Shown here piece by piece: positions 39,984-48,664 of a DNA stretch of 55,108 bases. Every line of letters begins with the position of its first letter. The stretch's first letter is position 1. Position numbers and translations under genes: made by a program. The stretch comes from Hyphomicrobiaceae bacterium (lineage in GTDB: Bacteria; Pseudomonadota; Alphaproteobacteria; Rhizobiales; Hyphomicrobiaceae). A model generated the notes under the pieces. The model worked only from the letters and a program-made list of their open reading frames with translations, had not been told where the DNA came from and searched no databases. Location: positions 1 through 55,108 of the forward strand of contig PKEY01000018.1 in assembly GCA_002919265.1 (NCBI GenBank), in the 5' to 3' direction.

Positions 39984-40712
39984 ATGTCCACACCTACAGC
40001 GTCAGGCGCCCAGCGCGCGCCGTGGCGTGCGACCGTTCTTACGCTGTTTCCGGAAATGTTTCCGGGCCCCCTTGGGTTTTCGCTGTCGGGGCAGGCCCTC
40101 AACACCGGCATCTGGTCTTTGTCAGCCCGGAATATCCGCGACTACGGCCTCGGCAAACACAAGGTTGTTGACGATCACCCGGCCGGGGGTGGTCCTGGCA
40201 TGGTAATGCGCTGCGATGTCGTTGCGGCCGCCATTGATGACGCCCGCAAGGTGGAGTCGGAAGTGCCGCTCATCTACATGTCCCCGCGCGGCACTCCGCT
40301 AACACAGGCGATCGTGCGAGACTTGGCCGCAGGTCCGGGCGTGATGGTGTTGGCCGGACGTTTCGAGGGCGTTGATCAGCGGGTTCTCGAAGCCCGTCAC
40401 GCTCAAGAAATTTCGATTGGCGACTACGTGCTCTCGGGCGGTGAGCTGGCCGCCATGGTGCTGATCGACGCCTGCGTGCGGCTCCTGCCCGGAGTTGTGG
40501 GCGCCGAAAGCTCGCTGGCCGAGGAAAGTTTCGAAGACGGGCTGCTCGAATACCCTCACTACACGCGCCCCCGGGAATGGGAAGGCCGGACGATCCCAGA
40601 GGTGCTGCTTTCCGGCGATCACAAGCGCATTGCCGAATGGCGGCAGGCGGAACGAATTAGGGTTACGCGGGAGCGGCGACCGGACCTACTGGCCAAAGCC
40701 GGAAAATCCTGA
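39984..40712 (+). CDS. trmD: tRNA (guanine37-N1)-methyltransferase
   Basis: SPOUT-class enzyme that makes m1G37 in tRNAs reading CNN/CGG codons and prevents frameshifting. The 242-residue protein has [34 protein letters not shown], the knot segment [15 protein letters not shown] and [15 protein letters not shown]. An N-terminal extension of about 12 residues precedes the usual start. It is 135 bases upstream of rplS, the conserved trmD-rplS order. Confidence 0.97.
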   Translation: MSTPTASGAQRAPWRATVLTLFPEMFPGPLGFSLSGQALNTGIWSLSARNIRDYGLGKHKVVDDHPAGGGPGMVMRCDVVAAAIDDARKVESEVPLIYMSPRGTPLTQAIVRDLAAGPGVMVLAGRFEGVDQRVLEARHAQEISIGDYVLSGGELAAMVLIDACVRLLPGVVGAESSLAEESFEDGLLEYPHYTRPREWEGRTIPEVLLSGDHKRIAEWRQAERIRVTRERRPDLLAKAGKS

Positions 40713-40847
40713 CAAGAGAAAGGGTCGACAACGGCATCCAATTACGGTATTTAGCCGCGTCCGAATTCCCGAAATGCTGCCGCGCGGGGGTCGACGCTGA
40801 GGTGTCGAACCTGTGGCGCGTATTGTTACTCCGGTTGAGGTCCTGCC

Positions 40848-41501
40848 ATGAACATCATCCAAATGCTCGAGGCCGAGCAGATGAAAGCGATCACCGCGAA
40901 ACGCGTGATCCCTGAGTTTGGCCCGGGCGACACCGTGCGGGTGATGGTGAAGGTCGTTGAAGGCGACAACATTCGCACCCAGGCTTACGAGGGCGTTGTC
41001 ATCGCGCGTTCAGGCTCGGGCCTCAATGAGAGCTTCACCGTCCGCAAGATCTCCTACGGTGAGGGCGTCGAGCGCGTCTTCCCGCTTTACTCGCCGTACA
41101 TCGCGGACATCGAAGTTGTCCGCCGCGGTAAGGTACGCCGCGCGAAGCTCTACTATCTGCGTGGCCGTCGCGGTAAGGCGGCGCGCATCGTCGAGCGGAC
41201 TGATGCCCGTGCCCGCCGGCTCAATGCTGCGTTCAAGGGCTTCAAGCGCCCGAAGGGCAAGCCGGACGATCTGAAGCTGATCAACGGCATCACAGCGGAC
41301 CTCGAAGCTCAGCTTCGCAAGTACAACGTTATTCGCTTCGACCAGATCGCTGCGTTCTCGGACGAGGACATTGCCAACCTGGACGAGCTGCTCAACCTGA
41401 ATGGCCAGATCGAGCGCGATGACTGGATCGGCCAGGCCCGGCGCCTGATGGCCGAAGCGGCTGCTGAGGAGGTTCCGCCGCAGGAAGAGCAGAGCGCCTG
41501 A
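40848..41501 (+). CDS. rplS: Ribosomal protein bL19 with C-terminal helix-hairpin-helix extension
   Basis: Residues 1 to about 120 are a normal bL19 of the 50S subunit ([65 protein letters not shown]). Residues about 139-202 ([40 protein letters not shown]) form an extra domain of the kind usually found at the C-terminus of bL21 or NuoE in Rhizobiales. The tail is acidic. At 217 residues it is much longer than the standard 115-130. It follows trmD and ends at an intrinsic terminator. Confidence 0.95.
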   Translation: MNIIQMLEAEQMKAITAKRVIPEFGPGDTVRVMVKVVEGDNIRTQAYEGVVIARSGSGLNESFTVRKISYGEGVERVFPLYSPYIADIEVVRRGKVRRAKLYYLRGRRGKAARIVERTDARARRLNAAFKGFKRPKGKPDDLKLINGITADLEAQLRKYNVIRFDQIAAFSDEDIANLDELLNLNGQIERDDWIGQARRLMAEAAAEEVPPQEEQSA

Positions 41502-41528
41502 GACAAACAGGTTGCCATCAAGTTCAGG

Positions 41529-41558
41529 AGCCCGGCCAAAGCCGGGCTCTTTCATTTT
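41529..41558 (+). terminator. Intrinsic terminator after rplS
   Basis: AGCCCGGC (41529-41536) pairs with GCCGGGCT (41541-41548) around a CAAA loop, followed by CTTTCATTTT. It is 28 bases past the rplS stop and may also serve the convergent hydrolase gene ending at 41564. Confidence 0.85.
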
Positions 41559-41563
41559 GGCTT

Positions 41564-42364
41564 TCAGGCCGAGCTTTCCTGCGCCGCCAGAAAATCAAGC
41601 ACATGCCGATTGAAGGTCTCCGGCACCTCGAGATGCAGCATGTGGGAGACGTCGGGCACCACGACGAGATCAGAACCCAAAATCTCCCGATGGATGACTT
41701 CGGCGGCCGCCGGTGGCGTTGAAGGATCGAGGGCCCCGACGATCACTCGCGTCGGCAGGGAGATTTCCTTGAGCCGGTTGGTAACGTTCAGATTGCGGAT
41801 CGCGTGGCACCAGCCAGCATAACCCTTTGGCGGGGTGGCTAGCATCAAAGCCTTCAGCCTCTCCACCACCTCCGGCTTGTTCTGCAGGGTCCGCGGCGCC
41901 ACCCATCTTCCAACAGCCGCTTCCACAAGGCTGCTGAGATCGCCCGCTTCAGCCGCACGGATGCGTTGCTCCCACAAGGCTTGTGCCTCTGCAGGCACTG
42001 CGCTGGTGGTCGCCACCAGGCAGAGAGACTTGAAACGGTGCGGGTAAAGCAAGCCGAGGTATTGGCCCACCATCCCGCCCATCGAGAGGCCGACGAAGTG
42101 CGCCTTGTCGATCTTCAGCTCATCAAGCAGCCCTACCACGTCGGCCGCCAACATCTCGAAGTTGTACGGCCCATCCGGCGCTTCGGTCTTGCCGTGGCCA
42201 CGCGCGTCCATGCGGATGACGCGGTAGCTCGGCTCCAACGCCTCCGTGAGGCTATCCCAGACCGTCAGGTCTGAGGCGAGCGGATGATGCAATAAGACGG
42301 CAGAGGTATCGGCGGTGCCTGATACCTCGAAGTTTATCTCAATGCCGTTGATCCTGGCGCGCAT
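41564..42364 (-). CDS. Alpha/beta hydrolase, 3-oxoadipate enol-lactonase-like
   Basis: A 266-residue alpha/beta hydrolase resembling PcaD. Landmarks are LLHHPLASDLTVWD, RMDARGHGKTEAP, the nucleophile elbow GLSMGG, the acid in GALDPSTPP and the catalytic His in VSHMLHLEVPETF. PcaD hydrolyses 3-oxoadipate enol-lactone in protocatechuate breakdown, but no other pca genes are present, so the substrate is uncertain. The ATG at 42364 has AAGGAG at ideal spacing, which decides the start. Confidence 0.87.
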   Translation of the reverse strand: MRARINGIEINFEVSGTADTSAVLLHHPLASDLTVWDSLTEALEPSYRVIRMDARGHGKTEAPDGPYNFEMLAADVVGLLDELKIDKAHFVGLSMGGMVGQYLGLLYPHRFKSLCLVATTSAVPAEAQALWEQRIRAAEAGDLSSLVEAAVGRWVAPRTLQNKPEVVERLKALMLATPPKGYAGWCHAIRNLNVTNRLKEISLPTRVIVGALDPSTPPAAAEVIHREILGSDLVVVPDVSHMLHLEVPETFNRHVLDFLAAQESSA

Positions 42365-42491
42365 GATGCTCCTTCCCGGCTGCGAAGCTCTGTCGGGCAA
42401 AGGTCAGCCTATTCGGGTAACCCTTTCAAGCCTGCTCACGCCTCCGTGAGGTGGCTGGCAGGACGACCCGCTCACGCGTTTCCAGGAATTG

Positions 42492-43469
42492 TTATCGGCC
42501 GAAGCCGAGAGCACCGGCCATCGAAGACCAGGCATTCTGACCAGATGCAGGAGTCGCAGCGGTAGCGATTGTGGGATCGGCCAAGCTCATTTTCGTGCCA
42601 TTGCGAATGCTGGCCAGCGTGCGCTTCTTGGGTCCAGGCGCCACGACGCGCTCCTCAGCGAGCTGCGCCACCTCTTCATTGTACGGCACAAATGGATCCG
42701 GCACGATCTTCTCGTGCGGCGGGCAGTAGCCGCTCGGATCGAGCTTCTTCGGATCCACGGAGTCCGGGAACCGCACATTGACGAGATATCGCTTCTCGCA
42801 GACCGCAATCGTCGGCGGAACGCGGGTCAGCTCGAAGTAATCGTAGGCTTCTTTGAGCGTTTTCCAGAATTCGTAGTGCGGGCTGTCCCAATGCAGCGCC
42901 ATCTTCTCGTCCGTCATCCGGAACGGGAAAGCGTGGACCTCAAAGGCCTCTTGCCCGCCGATGAAAGCCTCGCGCGCCAGAGCATAAATTTCCTCCATAA
43001 GGGCATCCGTCATGGCGTAGCAGCCGGCCGACTTGCAGTCACCATGCACCATGAGGAACTTGCCCGTACGGTTATGGGCGCGGTCGTAGGCGTTCGGGAA
43101 GCCGAGGTTGAAGGCCAGATGGTACTTGGAGTTCGGGTTCATCTGATGTCGGGTTACTCGGTAGAACCCTTCCGGCGCCTGTCTGTCGCCTTCCTTGATC
43201 TTAGGGCCGAGATCACCCGACCACTGACAGATGGGGTAAGTCTTGAAATGATAGAATCGTCCGTCGTCGCGCTGCTTCCAGACCTCGAGTTCGGACTCTT
43301 CCTTGAAGATGCGGATGAAGATCGGCTGGTCCGGGCGCATATCCTTCCGCCCGAGAAGCATCATCGCTTCCTTGGACAGTGGCTGAACGTGCGGCGGCAA
43401 TTCGATTTTCGCGCACGCGGCGAGCAGACCCACCGCAGCGACTAGCATACCCACTCGAACGCCGCGCAT
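42492..43469 (-). CDS. L,D-transpeptidase family lipoprotein (YafK/DpaA-like)
   Basis: A 325-residue periplasmic lipoprotein. The signal peptide ends in lipobox LAAC (Cys19), so it should be membrane-anchored. The YkuD catalytic motif is VHGDCKSAGCYAM with His142, Ser147, Gly149 and nucleophile Cys150. The arrangement resembles YafK (DpaA), which in E. coli cuts the link between Braun lipoprotein and peptidoglycan; other members form 3-3 crosslinks. Which activity applies here is unknown. The ATG at 43469 gives a clean lipoprotein signal. Confidence 0.9.
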   Translation of the reverse strand: MRGVRVGMLVAAVGLLAACAKIELPPHVQPLSKEAMMLLGRKDMRPDQPIFIRIFKEESELEVWKQRDDGRFYHFKTYPICQWSGDLGPKIKEGDRQAPEGFYRVTRHQMNPNSKYHLAFNLGFPNAYDRAHNRTGKFLMVHGDCKSAGCYAMTDALMEEIYALAREAFIGGQEAFEVHAFPFRMTDEKMALHWDSPHYEFWKTLKEAYDYFELTRVPPTIAVCEKRYLVNVRFPDSVDPKKLDPSGYCPPHEKIVPDPFVPYNEEVAQLAEERVVAPGPKKRTLASIRNGTKMSLADPTIATAATPASGQNAWSSMAGALGFGR

Positions 43470-43499
43470 GTTCCCCCGTCCCAGGCCCAAACTCCAAAC

Positions 43500-43520
43500 A
43501 CCGTGCTCCTGGCGCACGGT
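43500..43520. repeat. Hairpin upstream of the L,D-transpeptidase gene
   Basis: ACCGTGC (43500-43506) and GCACGGT (43514-43520) form a perfect 7-bp stem with a 7-base loop, 31 bases upstream of the start codon. It could be a leader hairpin or an operator. Confidence 0.4.
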
Positions 43521-43680
43521 TAATGATGTGAGCTTCGTTGGTTGAAGAATCGTGAATCAACGCGACTTTACGGAACTTACGCCCCCGCGCGTGCGCGCTG
43601 TCAAGCGCAGCTGCACACAGCTTTTCCACAGGCCACGGATGACGGCCCTTTGAAACGCGGCTGGTAGGACTTTGAAGAGC

Positions 43681-44649
43681 TTAGAGATTTCGCCCGATCT
43701 GGAGGAACCGTTCGTGCCTCTGGCGTCTGACTTCTTCCGGAGGCATGCCGTCGAACTCGGCAAGAGTGGTGGCAATTGCCTCTCCGGTCCTTTTGATAGC
43801 CTCCTGGGGATCGCGATGCGCCCCGCCGATTGGCTCGGGCACGATGACATCGATGACCTTGAGCTGGGCGAGATCCTGCGCGGTGATCTTCATGCTGGTC
43901 GCGGCATCCATCGCCTTTGCTGAGTCGCGCCACAGGATCGAAGCAGCGGCTTCCGGAGAAGCCACCGTGTAGATGGCATGCTCCAGCATCAGGATGCGGT
44001 TGGCCGTTGCGATGGCGACCGCGCCGCCTGAACCACCCTCTCCAATGACCACCGCGATGATGGGCACGCCAAGAGAAAGGCAGCAGTCTGTCGACCGGGC
44101 AATGGCCTCGGCCTGCCCACGCTCCTCAGCGCCGATACCTGGATAAGCGCCGGCCGTATCGATGAACGTGATGACCGGCATGTCGAAGCGCTCCGCCATC
44201 CGCATCAGCCGGACGGCTTTCCGGTAGCCCTCCGGTCTCGCCATCCCGAAGTTGTGGCGCAGACGGCTTTCCGTGTCCGAGCCCTTTTCGTGGCCGAGGA
44301 CCATGACCGAACGGTCGCGGAATCGACCGATGCCACCAACGATTGCCTGGTCTTCCGCGAAGTAGCGATCACCCGCCAGGGGTGTAAAATCCTCGATCAG
44401 CCCGCCGATGAAATCGAGCGTGTGGGGTCGATCCGGATGCCGTGCTACCTGCGTCTTCTGCCAAGGCGTCAGCTTGGCATAGGTGTCGGCGAGAATTTGG
44501 TGCGCCTTCTGCTCGAGCCTCGCGATCTCCTCGGCGAGAGAGACTGCGTTTTCGCCGTTGCTCAGAGCCTTGAGCTCCGCAACTTTGCTTTCGAGCTCGG
44601 CGATCGGCTTCTCAAACTCGATGTACGTTTTGATAGGCTGACGATCCAT
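43681..44649 (-). CDS. accA: Acetyl-CoA carboxylase carboxyltransferase subunit alpha
   Basis: Part of the carboxyltransferase that makes malonyl-CoA for fatty-acid synthesis. The 322-residue protein has the N-terminal coiled region (EFEKPIAELESKVAELK), GHEKGSDTESRLRHNFGMARPEGYRKA, FIDTAGAYPGIGAEERGQAEAIA and VIGEGGSGGAVAIA. The MDRQPIKTYIEF start at 44649 is the family start. It follows xerD in the same direction with about 160 bases between. Confidence 0.97.
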   Translation of the reverse strand: MDRQPIKTYIEFEKPIAELESKVAELKALSNGENAVSLAEEIARLEQKAHQILADTYAKLTPWQKTQVARHPDRPHTLDFIGGLIEDFTPLAGDRYFAEDQAIVGGIGRFRDRSVMVLGHEKGSDTESRLRHNFGMARPEGYRKAVRLMRMAERFDMPVITFIDTAGAYPGIGAEERGQAEAIARSTDCCLSLGVPIIAVVIGEGGSGGAVAIATANRILMLEHAIYTVASPEAAASILWRDSAKAMDAATSMKITAQDLAQLKVIDVIVPEPIGGAHRDPQEAIKRTGEAIATTLAEFDGMPPEEVRRQRHERFLQIGRNL

Positions 44650-44810
44650 GTGAAATCCGGATAGACCGCTCCAACACACGCGGTCGGCTGGCACATTGCC
44701 CGGCACATTCGCCAGGGACGGGTCGCAAAGTCAAGAATACAGCGTGGCGCGTCGTACTCCGCCGCACCGACATACAATCAATTCAAGTAGTTCTCCAATA
44801 TTAAGGCAAC

Positions 44811-45758
44811 TTAACCGAGTTTTGCCTTCGCCAGCGGATGATGATCGAGGACCAGACGTCGCAGTCGCTCCTCTAGAACGTGTGTATAGATCTGCGTCGT
44901 CGAAATGTCTGCATGGCCGAGCAATTGCTGAACGGAGCGCAGGTCCGCACCGCGGTCCAGCAAATGACTTGCGAAAGCGTGGCGTAACACGTGCGGGCTC
45001 ACGCGGCGCGGGTCGATGCCCGCCGCGATAGCCAGTTCCTTAAGTTCCTGGCCCAGACGCTGCCGGGTAAGATGTCCCTCGGCGCTTTTTGATGGAAACA
45101 GCCACTTCGTTCGCACCGTCGGCGATAGACCATCGTCCGCATCCTCGCCCAGCGCGAGATATTGATCCAAAGCCGCGCGCGCCGCGGCATTGAGGGGCAC
45201 CAAACGCTCGCGGCCACCCTTGCCCTTTATCGTCAGCACGCGCGAGTCACCTTGCAGCACAGATCGCGGCAGCGACACCAGCTCGGATACGCGCATGCCC
45301 GTCGCGTAGAGCATCTCAAGCAGGCAGTAGAGCCGCACAGCGGCGTAGCGTTCGCGCCCCGTTGTCGACTCGATTCGGGCCTTGGCGGCTTCGATCAACC
45401 GATCCACTTCCGTGACCGACAGCGTCTTGGGGAGCGTCTGCCCCATCTTCGGGCCTTGGATGCCGACGACCGGGTCGTCTTCGATATGCCCTTCCGCCAC
45501 AAGGAATTTGTAGAACTGACGCAAGGCCGAGAGCCGCCGGGCCCGGGAAGTTGCGGCCAGCCCTTTCTCAGTGAGATCCCTCAGGTAACTCGCAACATCA
45601 GACGCACGCGCATGGACGATTGTCGTGTTGGATGTGGCCAGAAATGCAGCGTAGTCTTCCAAGTCGCGCCGGTAGGCTTCCAACGTATTGGCCGCAGCCC
45701 CGCGTTCGGCGGCGAGCATTTCGATGAAAGCATCGATCAGCGGGTCGGTGGCCGACAT
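44811..45758 (-). CDS. xerD: Site-specific tyrosine recombinase XerD
   Basis: Works with XerC and FtsK at dif to resolve chromosome dimers. The 315-residue protein has the SAM-like N-terminal core-binding domain and all catalytic residues: Arg156 (GMRVSE), Lys180 (KGKGGRER), His256 and Arg259 (PHVLRHAFASHLLDRGAD), His282 (GHADIS) and Tyr291 (TQIYTH). The wording is that of housekeeping XerD, not a phage integrase. It starts 10 bases after the 612-residue protein gene, so it lies in one operon with it. Confidence 0.95.
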   Translation of the reverse strand: MSATDPLIDAFIEMLAAERGAAANTLEAYRRDLEDYAAFLATSNTTIVHARASDVASYLRDLTEKGLAATSRARRLSALRQFYKFLVAEGHIEDDPVVGIQGPKMGQTLPKTLSVTEVDRLIEAAKARIESTTGRERYAAVRLYCLLEMLYATGMRVSELVSLPRSVLQGDSRVLTIKGKGGRERLVPLNAAARAALDQYLALGEDADDGLSPTVRTKWLFPSKSAEGHLTRQRLGQELKELAIAAGIDPRRVSPHVLRHAFASHLLDRGADLRSVQQLLGHADISTTQIYTHVLEERLRRLVLDHHPLAKAKLG

Positions 45759-45768
45759 AGCATTCCCG

Positions 45769-47607
45769 CTAGTGAATGGCTGAGCGCGGCCAGCCGCCGA
45801 ACAGGGCTTCAAAGCCGATCCGTCGGGCATCCGCCTCAAGACCCACGCGCTTCAGCGCCCTGATGACGTCTCCCAGCGCGATGATGTGTGCTCCCTCTCC
45901 GCCCCGGGGACCAAGGGCTTTCATGGCCAGCAAAATCGTGCGCGCACTCTCTCTTTGCTCAGACGCCACCTGAAGCTCCGTCAGGACGCCTGTTTCCGGC
46001 AAATGTCCATCATTCGGTTGCGGCGTGCTGCTGGCCACCCGCCAGAGCTCCATCGGCACCTGGTAATCCAACGCGTCGAGAACAGTCGCCAAGCGATGGA
46101 GCAGCAGCTCACTGAATTGTCCCTGGACCGCCATCATTTCTACGGCGGGCAGATAGGCGCCCCTCGGCCCACGCCAGGCGGTGTCGAGGATGTCCGATAG
46201 GGCAAGCCAATGATCAAACCTGCCGCCCCGCCGACCACCGCCAGCGACCGCAACCCAAGCGCGCACGTCAGCGTGGTTTCCGGAAACCAGTGCCGTCTCG
46301 ATGCCCGTTTCGGCGAACCACCCCAATTCGCCGCCCTTCGGAATGGACTCTGCGAGCGGTGCCGCTAGCGCGAGCACGTAAACGTAGAAGCCTGCCTGAC
46401 GCGCTTCATCCAGGAGGGCCCGAAGGATCTGTGCGCGGCGAGTCGGATGACGCTCCCGTTCCGCTGCGACGAAAAGCTGGGCCCGACGGAGCAGGGGATC
46501 GGCGCCGGGCACGAGCGGATTGGCCAGTTCGTCCGGCTGGAACGTCTGTGCCCGGTAGACCTCCGCCAGCGCCTCGGGAGTAATGATCATTTCCCGAGCG
46601 GCCGCCTCAGCAGCGGCCACACGCACCTGGTTGTCCACGGCGGGATCAAGCACCAGCGCACCGAGTAGAGCCGCCGTTCCTCTCTCTGCCACGAGCAGGG
46701 GATCGACAGCGCCGGTCAGCTCAAGCAGCCGGAAATGTGTGGGCGTGAGCCGCGCGTCTTGCGGCAGCTTGGGAGCCCGCTTAGCCGCCACCGCACGGAG
46801 CAGCTCCAGCATGGCGCGGTCCTTGACGCCTTCCTCGCGCGCCAGCTCCTCCGCCAATGAAGCGGCGGAGCGATCGCCACCAGCTGAGGCGCAGTAGCCG
46901 GCGAGAACCAGCATCTCGCCGGCAAGCTGTTTCGTCAGCTCTTTTTTCTTTGCGGCGGCCTCTCGCACCTTGCTGCAGCCAGCATCACGCTGCCCTACGG
47001 CGATCTCGTAACGGGCCGCGAGAGCTTTCATCATCGGGCTGGCGAGCTGGTCCGCACGAGAAAATAGTTCACCGAGCTCCTGCATGAGGCCGGAGCGATA
47101 AAGGGCTTCGGCTCGAAGAGCCTCGAGCTGACCAGAAGCCGGCGCGCTGACGAGACGACGCCAGAGGGTCGTCAGGGCCATCGATCGCGGCGGCAGCTCA
47201 AGGCCGGCCATAAGCTCAGCCGCCTTGGCGGCATCGAGGCCACCCCACACCTCAAGCGGCAGGCCGGAGCCATCGCTTGCCATCACCGGCGGAAGCTCCG
47301 ACCGTTCGACGGGCGCGGTCAGTGGAGCGACTTCAACCGAGCGATCGTAAGGCTCCCCTTGAGGTGACCGGCGCGGCGCACCGCGGGGTTCCGGGGAAGG
47401 CGTGTTCCGGCGGTAGTAGGGATCTGAATACTCGGATGGCGAAGGAGCCGGTGCAGGCGGGGGCGATCGCCGTTCTGGCTTCGCGCCCCACGGCGGAAAG
47501 CGGTCGTCGAAAGGCCGCCACTCCTGCGCGATGGCGCCGTCGGAATGTGGCCAAACACACACCAACGACGCCGCCGACAAAAGGGCAGCAATCGTCCTGA
47601 GGTTCAT
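45769..47607 (-). CDS. Exported 612-residue helical-repeat protein, function unknown
   Basis: Begins with a signal peptide (MNLRTIAALLSAASLVCVW, ending near AIAQ) and a Pro/Ser/Arg-rich linker of about 80 residues. The rest (about 115-612) is rich in Ala/Leu/Glu helices suggestive of TPR-like or alpha-solenoid packing, with a single Cys pair (Cys209, Cys232). No enzyme motif is recognised. It lies between a 47-residue membrane protein and xerD, all on the minus strand and closely spaced. It may be a periplasmic scaffold; this is a guess. Confidence 0.85.
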   Translation of the reverse strand: MNLRTIAALLSAASLVCVWPHSDGAIAQEWRPFDDRFPPWGAKPERRSPPPAPAPSPSEYSDPYYRRNTPSPEPRGAPRRSPQGEPYDRSVEVAPLTAPVERSELPPVMASDGSGLPLEVWGGLDAAKAAELMAGLELPPRSMALTTLWRRLVSAPASGQLEALRAEALYRSGLMQELGELFSRADQLASPMMKALAARYEIAVGQRDAGCSKVREAAAKKKELTKQLAGEMLVLAGYCASAGGDRSAASLAEELAREEGVKDRAMLELLRAVAAKRAPKLPQDARLTPTHFRLLELTGAVDPLLVAERGTAALLGALVLDPAVDNQVRVAAAEAAAREMIITPEALAEVYRAQTFQPDELANPLVPGADPLLRRAQLFVAAERERHPTRRAQILRALLDEARQAGFYVYVLALAAPLAESIPKGGELGWFAETGIETALVSGNHADVRAWVAVAGGGRRGGRFDHWLALSDILDTAWRGPRGAYLPAVEMMAVQGQFSELLLHRLATVLDALDYQVPMELWRVASSTPQPNDGHLPETGVLTELQVASEQRESARTILLAMKALGPRGGEGAHIIALGDVIRALKRVGLEADARRIGFEALFGGWPRSAIH

Positions 47608-47661
47608 CCCTCGTGGCCCCCCGTTTTATCAGCGGCAGCCTCGTCAGCAGAGCTACCCCGG

Positions 47662-47805
47662 CTACTCGCGAACCTTCACACCTGGCACCGGAAGGGCAAC
47701 TTCCTGCGGCTCAGGCTCGAAATAGACCGCCAGAGCGTAGAGCCCGCCGTATGCGATGCCAGCGATGATCCCGGTCACCAGCAGAAATCGGAATAAAGTA
47801 GGCAT
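47662..47805 (-). CDS. Tiny membrane protein (47 aa)
   Basis: A 47-residue open frame starting MPTLFRFLLVTG and ending PVPGVKVRE-stop. Residues about 4-28 form one hydrophobic membrane span with a Gly/Ala-rich face, followed by a short FEPEPQEVALPVPG tail that would face the periplasm. GAG lies close before the ATG. It is 54 bases upstream of the 612-residue exported protein on the same strand and divergent from aroK. It is below usual gene-calling length but looks real. Function unknown. Confidence 0.75.
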   Translation of the reverse strand: MPTLFRFLLVTGIIAGIAYGGLYALAVYFEPEPQEVALPVPGVKVRE

Positions 47806-48004
47806 CTCGGGTAACCTACACGATGCATGTTGCTGGTCCAAGTGACACCAATATGGTGACGTCAGAGCACTTCGCTGAAAGGTTCAGACCCGCCAATCCC
47901 GCTCGACTGCGCCCGGGCCTGCCGCATCTTGCCTCAGTGCGTGACTTGTGTGACGGTCACCGCCAAATCATCAGTGCATTTAGAGTAGTCCATCAGCTTT
48001 AGTC

Positions 48005-48652
48005 ATGGTTCGATTCGGTCAGAACGTGAAGCAACAGGGTACCGGGGATTGTGACCGGGCGAGAGCGATCCGCGAGGCGCTGGGAAACAAATCGCTCGTC
48101 ATGGTCGGGCTGATGGGCTGCGGCAAGACATCCGTGGGCCGACGCCTGAGCGCAAAGCTCGAACTCCCGTTCGTGGACGCCGACGAGGAAATCGAGCTGG
48201 CCGCCGGCAAGACCATCAGCGAGATTTTCGCCGATCACGGCGAGACCTATTTCCGTGACGGCGAACGGAAGGTCATCGCGCGCCTCCTAATGAACGGACC
48301 GCAGGTGCTGGCCACCGGCGGTGGAGCGTTCATGAACGCGGAGACCCGCGAAAACATCAAGAAGGCTGGCATCTCCATCTGGCTCAAGGCTGATTTGCCG
48401 GTGCTGATGAAGCGCGTCATGCGGCGCGACAACCGGCCGCTTCTCAAGACCGCGGACCCCGAAGCGCGCATGCGGGAGCTGATGGAGGAGCGCTATCCCA
48501 TTTACGCGCAGGCGGATGTGGTGACTTACAGCCGCGACGTACCGCACGATGTAATCGTGGAAGAGATCATCGAGGCCCTGTTGCGCGGACCGTTGTCCCA
48601 CGCGCCAATCATCTCCGGCACGGAAACGTGCGGATCGACGACTACCCGCTGA
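48005..48652 (+). CDS. aroK: Shikimate kinase
   Basis: Phosphorylates shikimate at O-3 in aromatic amino-acid synthesis. The 215-residue protein has the Walker A GLMGCGKTS (35-43), the shikimate-binding DADEEIE (58-64), FRDGERKVI, LATGGGAF and the LID MRRDNRPLL. About 25 extra N-terminal residues precede the core, as in other alphaproteobacteria. aroB follows after 12 bases, the usual aroK-aroB operon. Confidence 0.97.
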   Translation: MVRFGQNVKQQGTGDCDRARAIREALGNKSLVMVGLMGCGKTSVGRRLSAKLELPFVDADEEIELAAGKTISEIFADHGETYFRDGERKVIARLLMNGPQVLATGGGAFMNAETRENIKKAGISIWLKADLPVLMKRVMRRDNRPLLKTADPEARMRELMEERYPIYAQADVVTYSRDVPHDVIVEEIIEALLRGPLSHAPIISGTETCGSTTTR

Positions 48653-48664
48653 TCGAGGACGCTT

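Noticed and set aside
43621-43630. TTTTCCACA as a DnaA box and possible replication origin
   Set aside because: Single imperfect box; no cluster, no dnaA, dnaN, parA or AT-rich unwinding region.
44801-44815. TTAA...TTAAC as a second CtrA box before accA
   Set aside because: The spacing is 6 rather than 7 bases, and it overlaps the xerD stop codon.
44811-45758. Tyrosine recombinase as evidence of a mobile element
   Set aside because: Sequence and context are those of housekeeping XerD; no att repeats or cargo.
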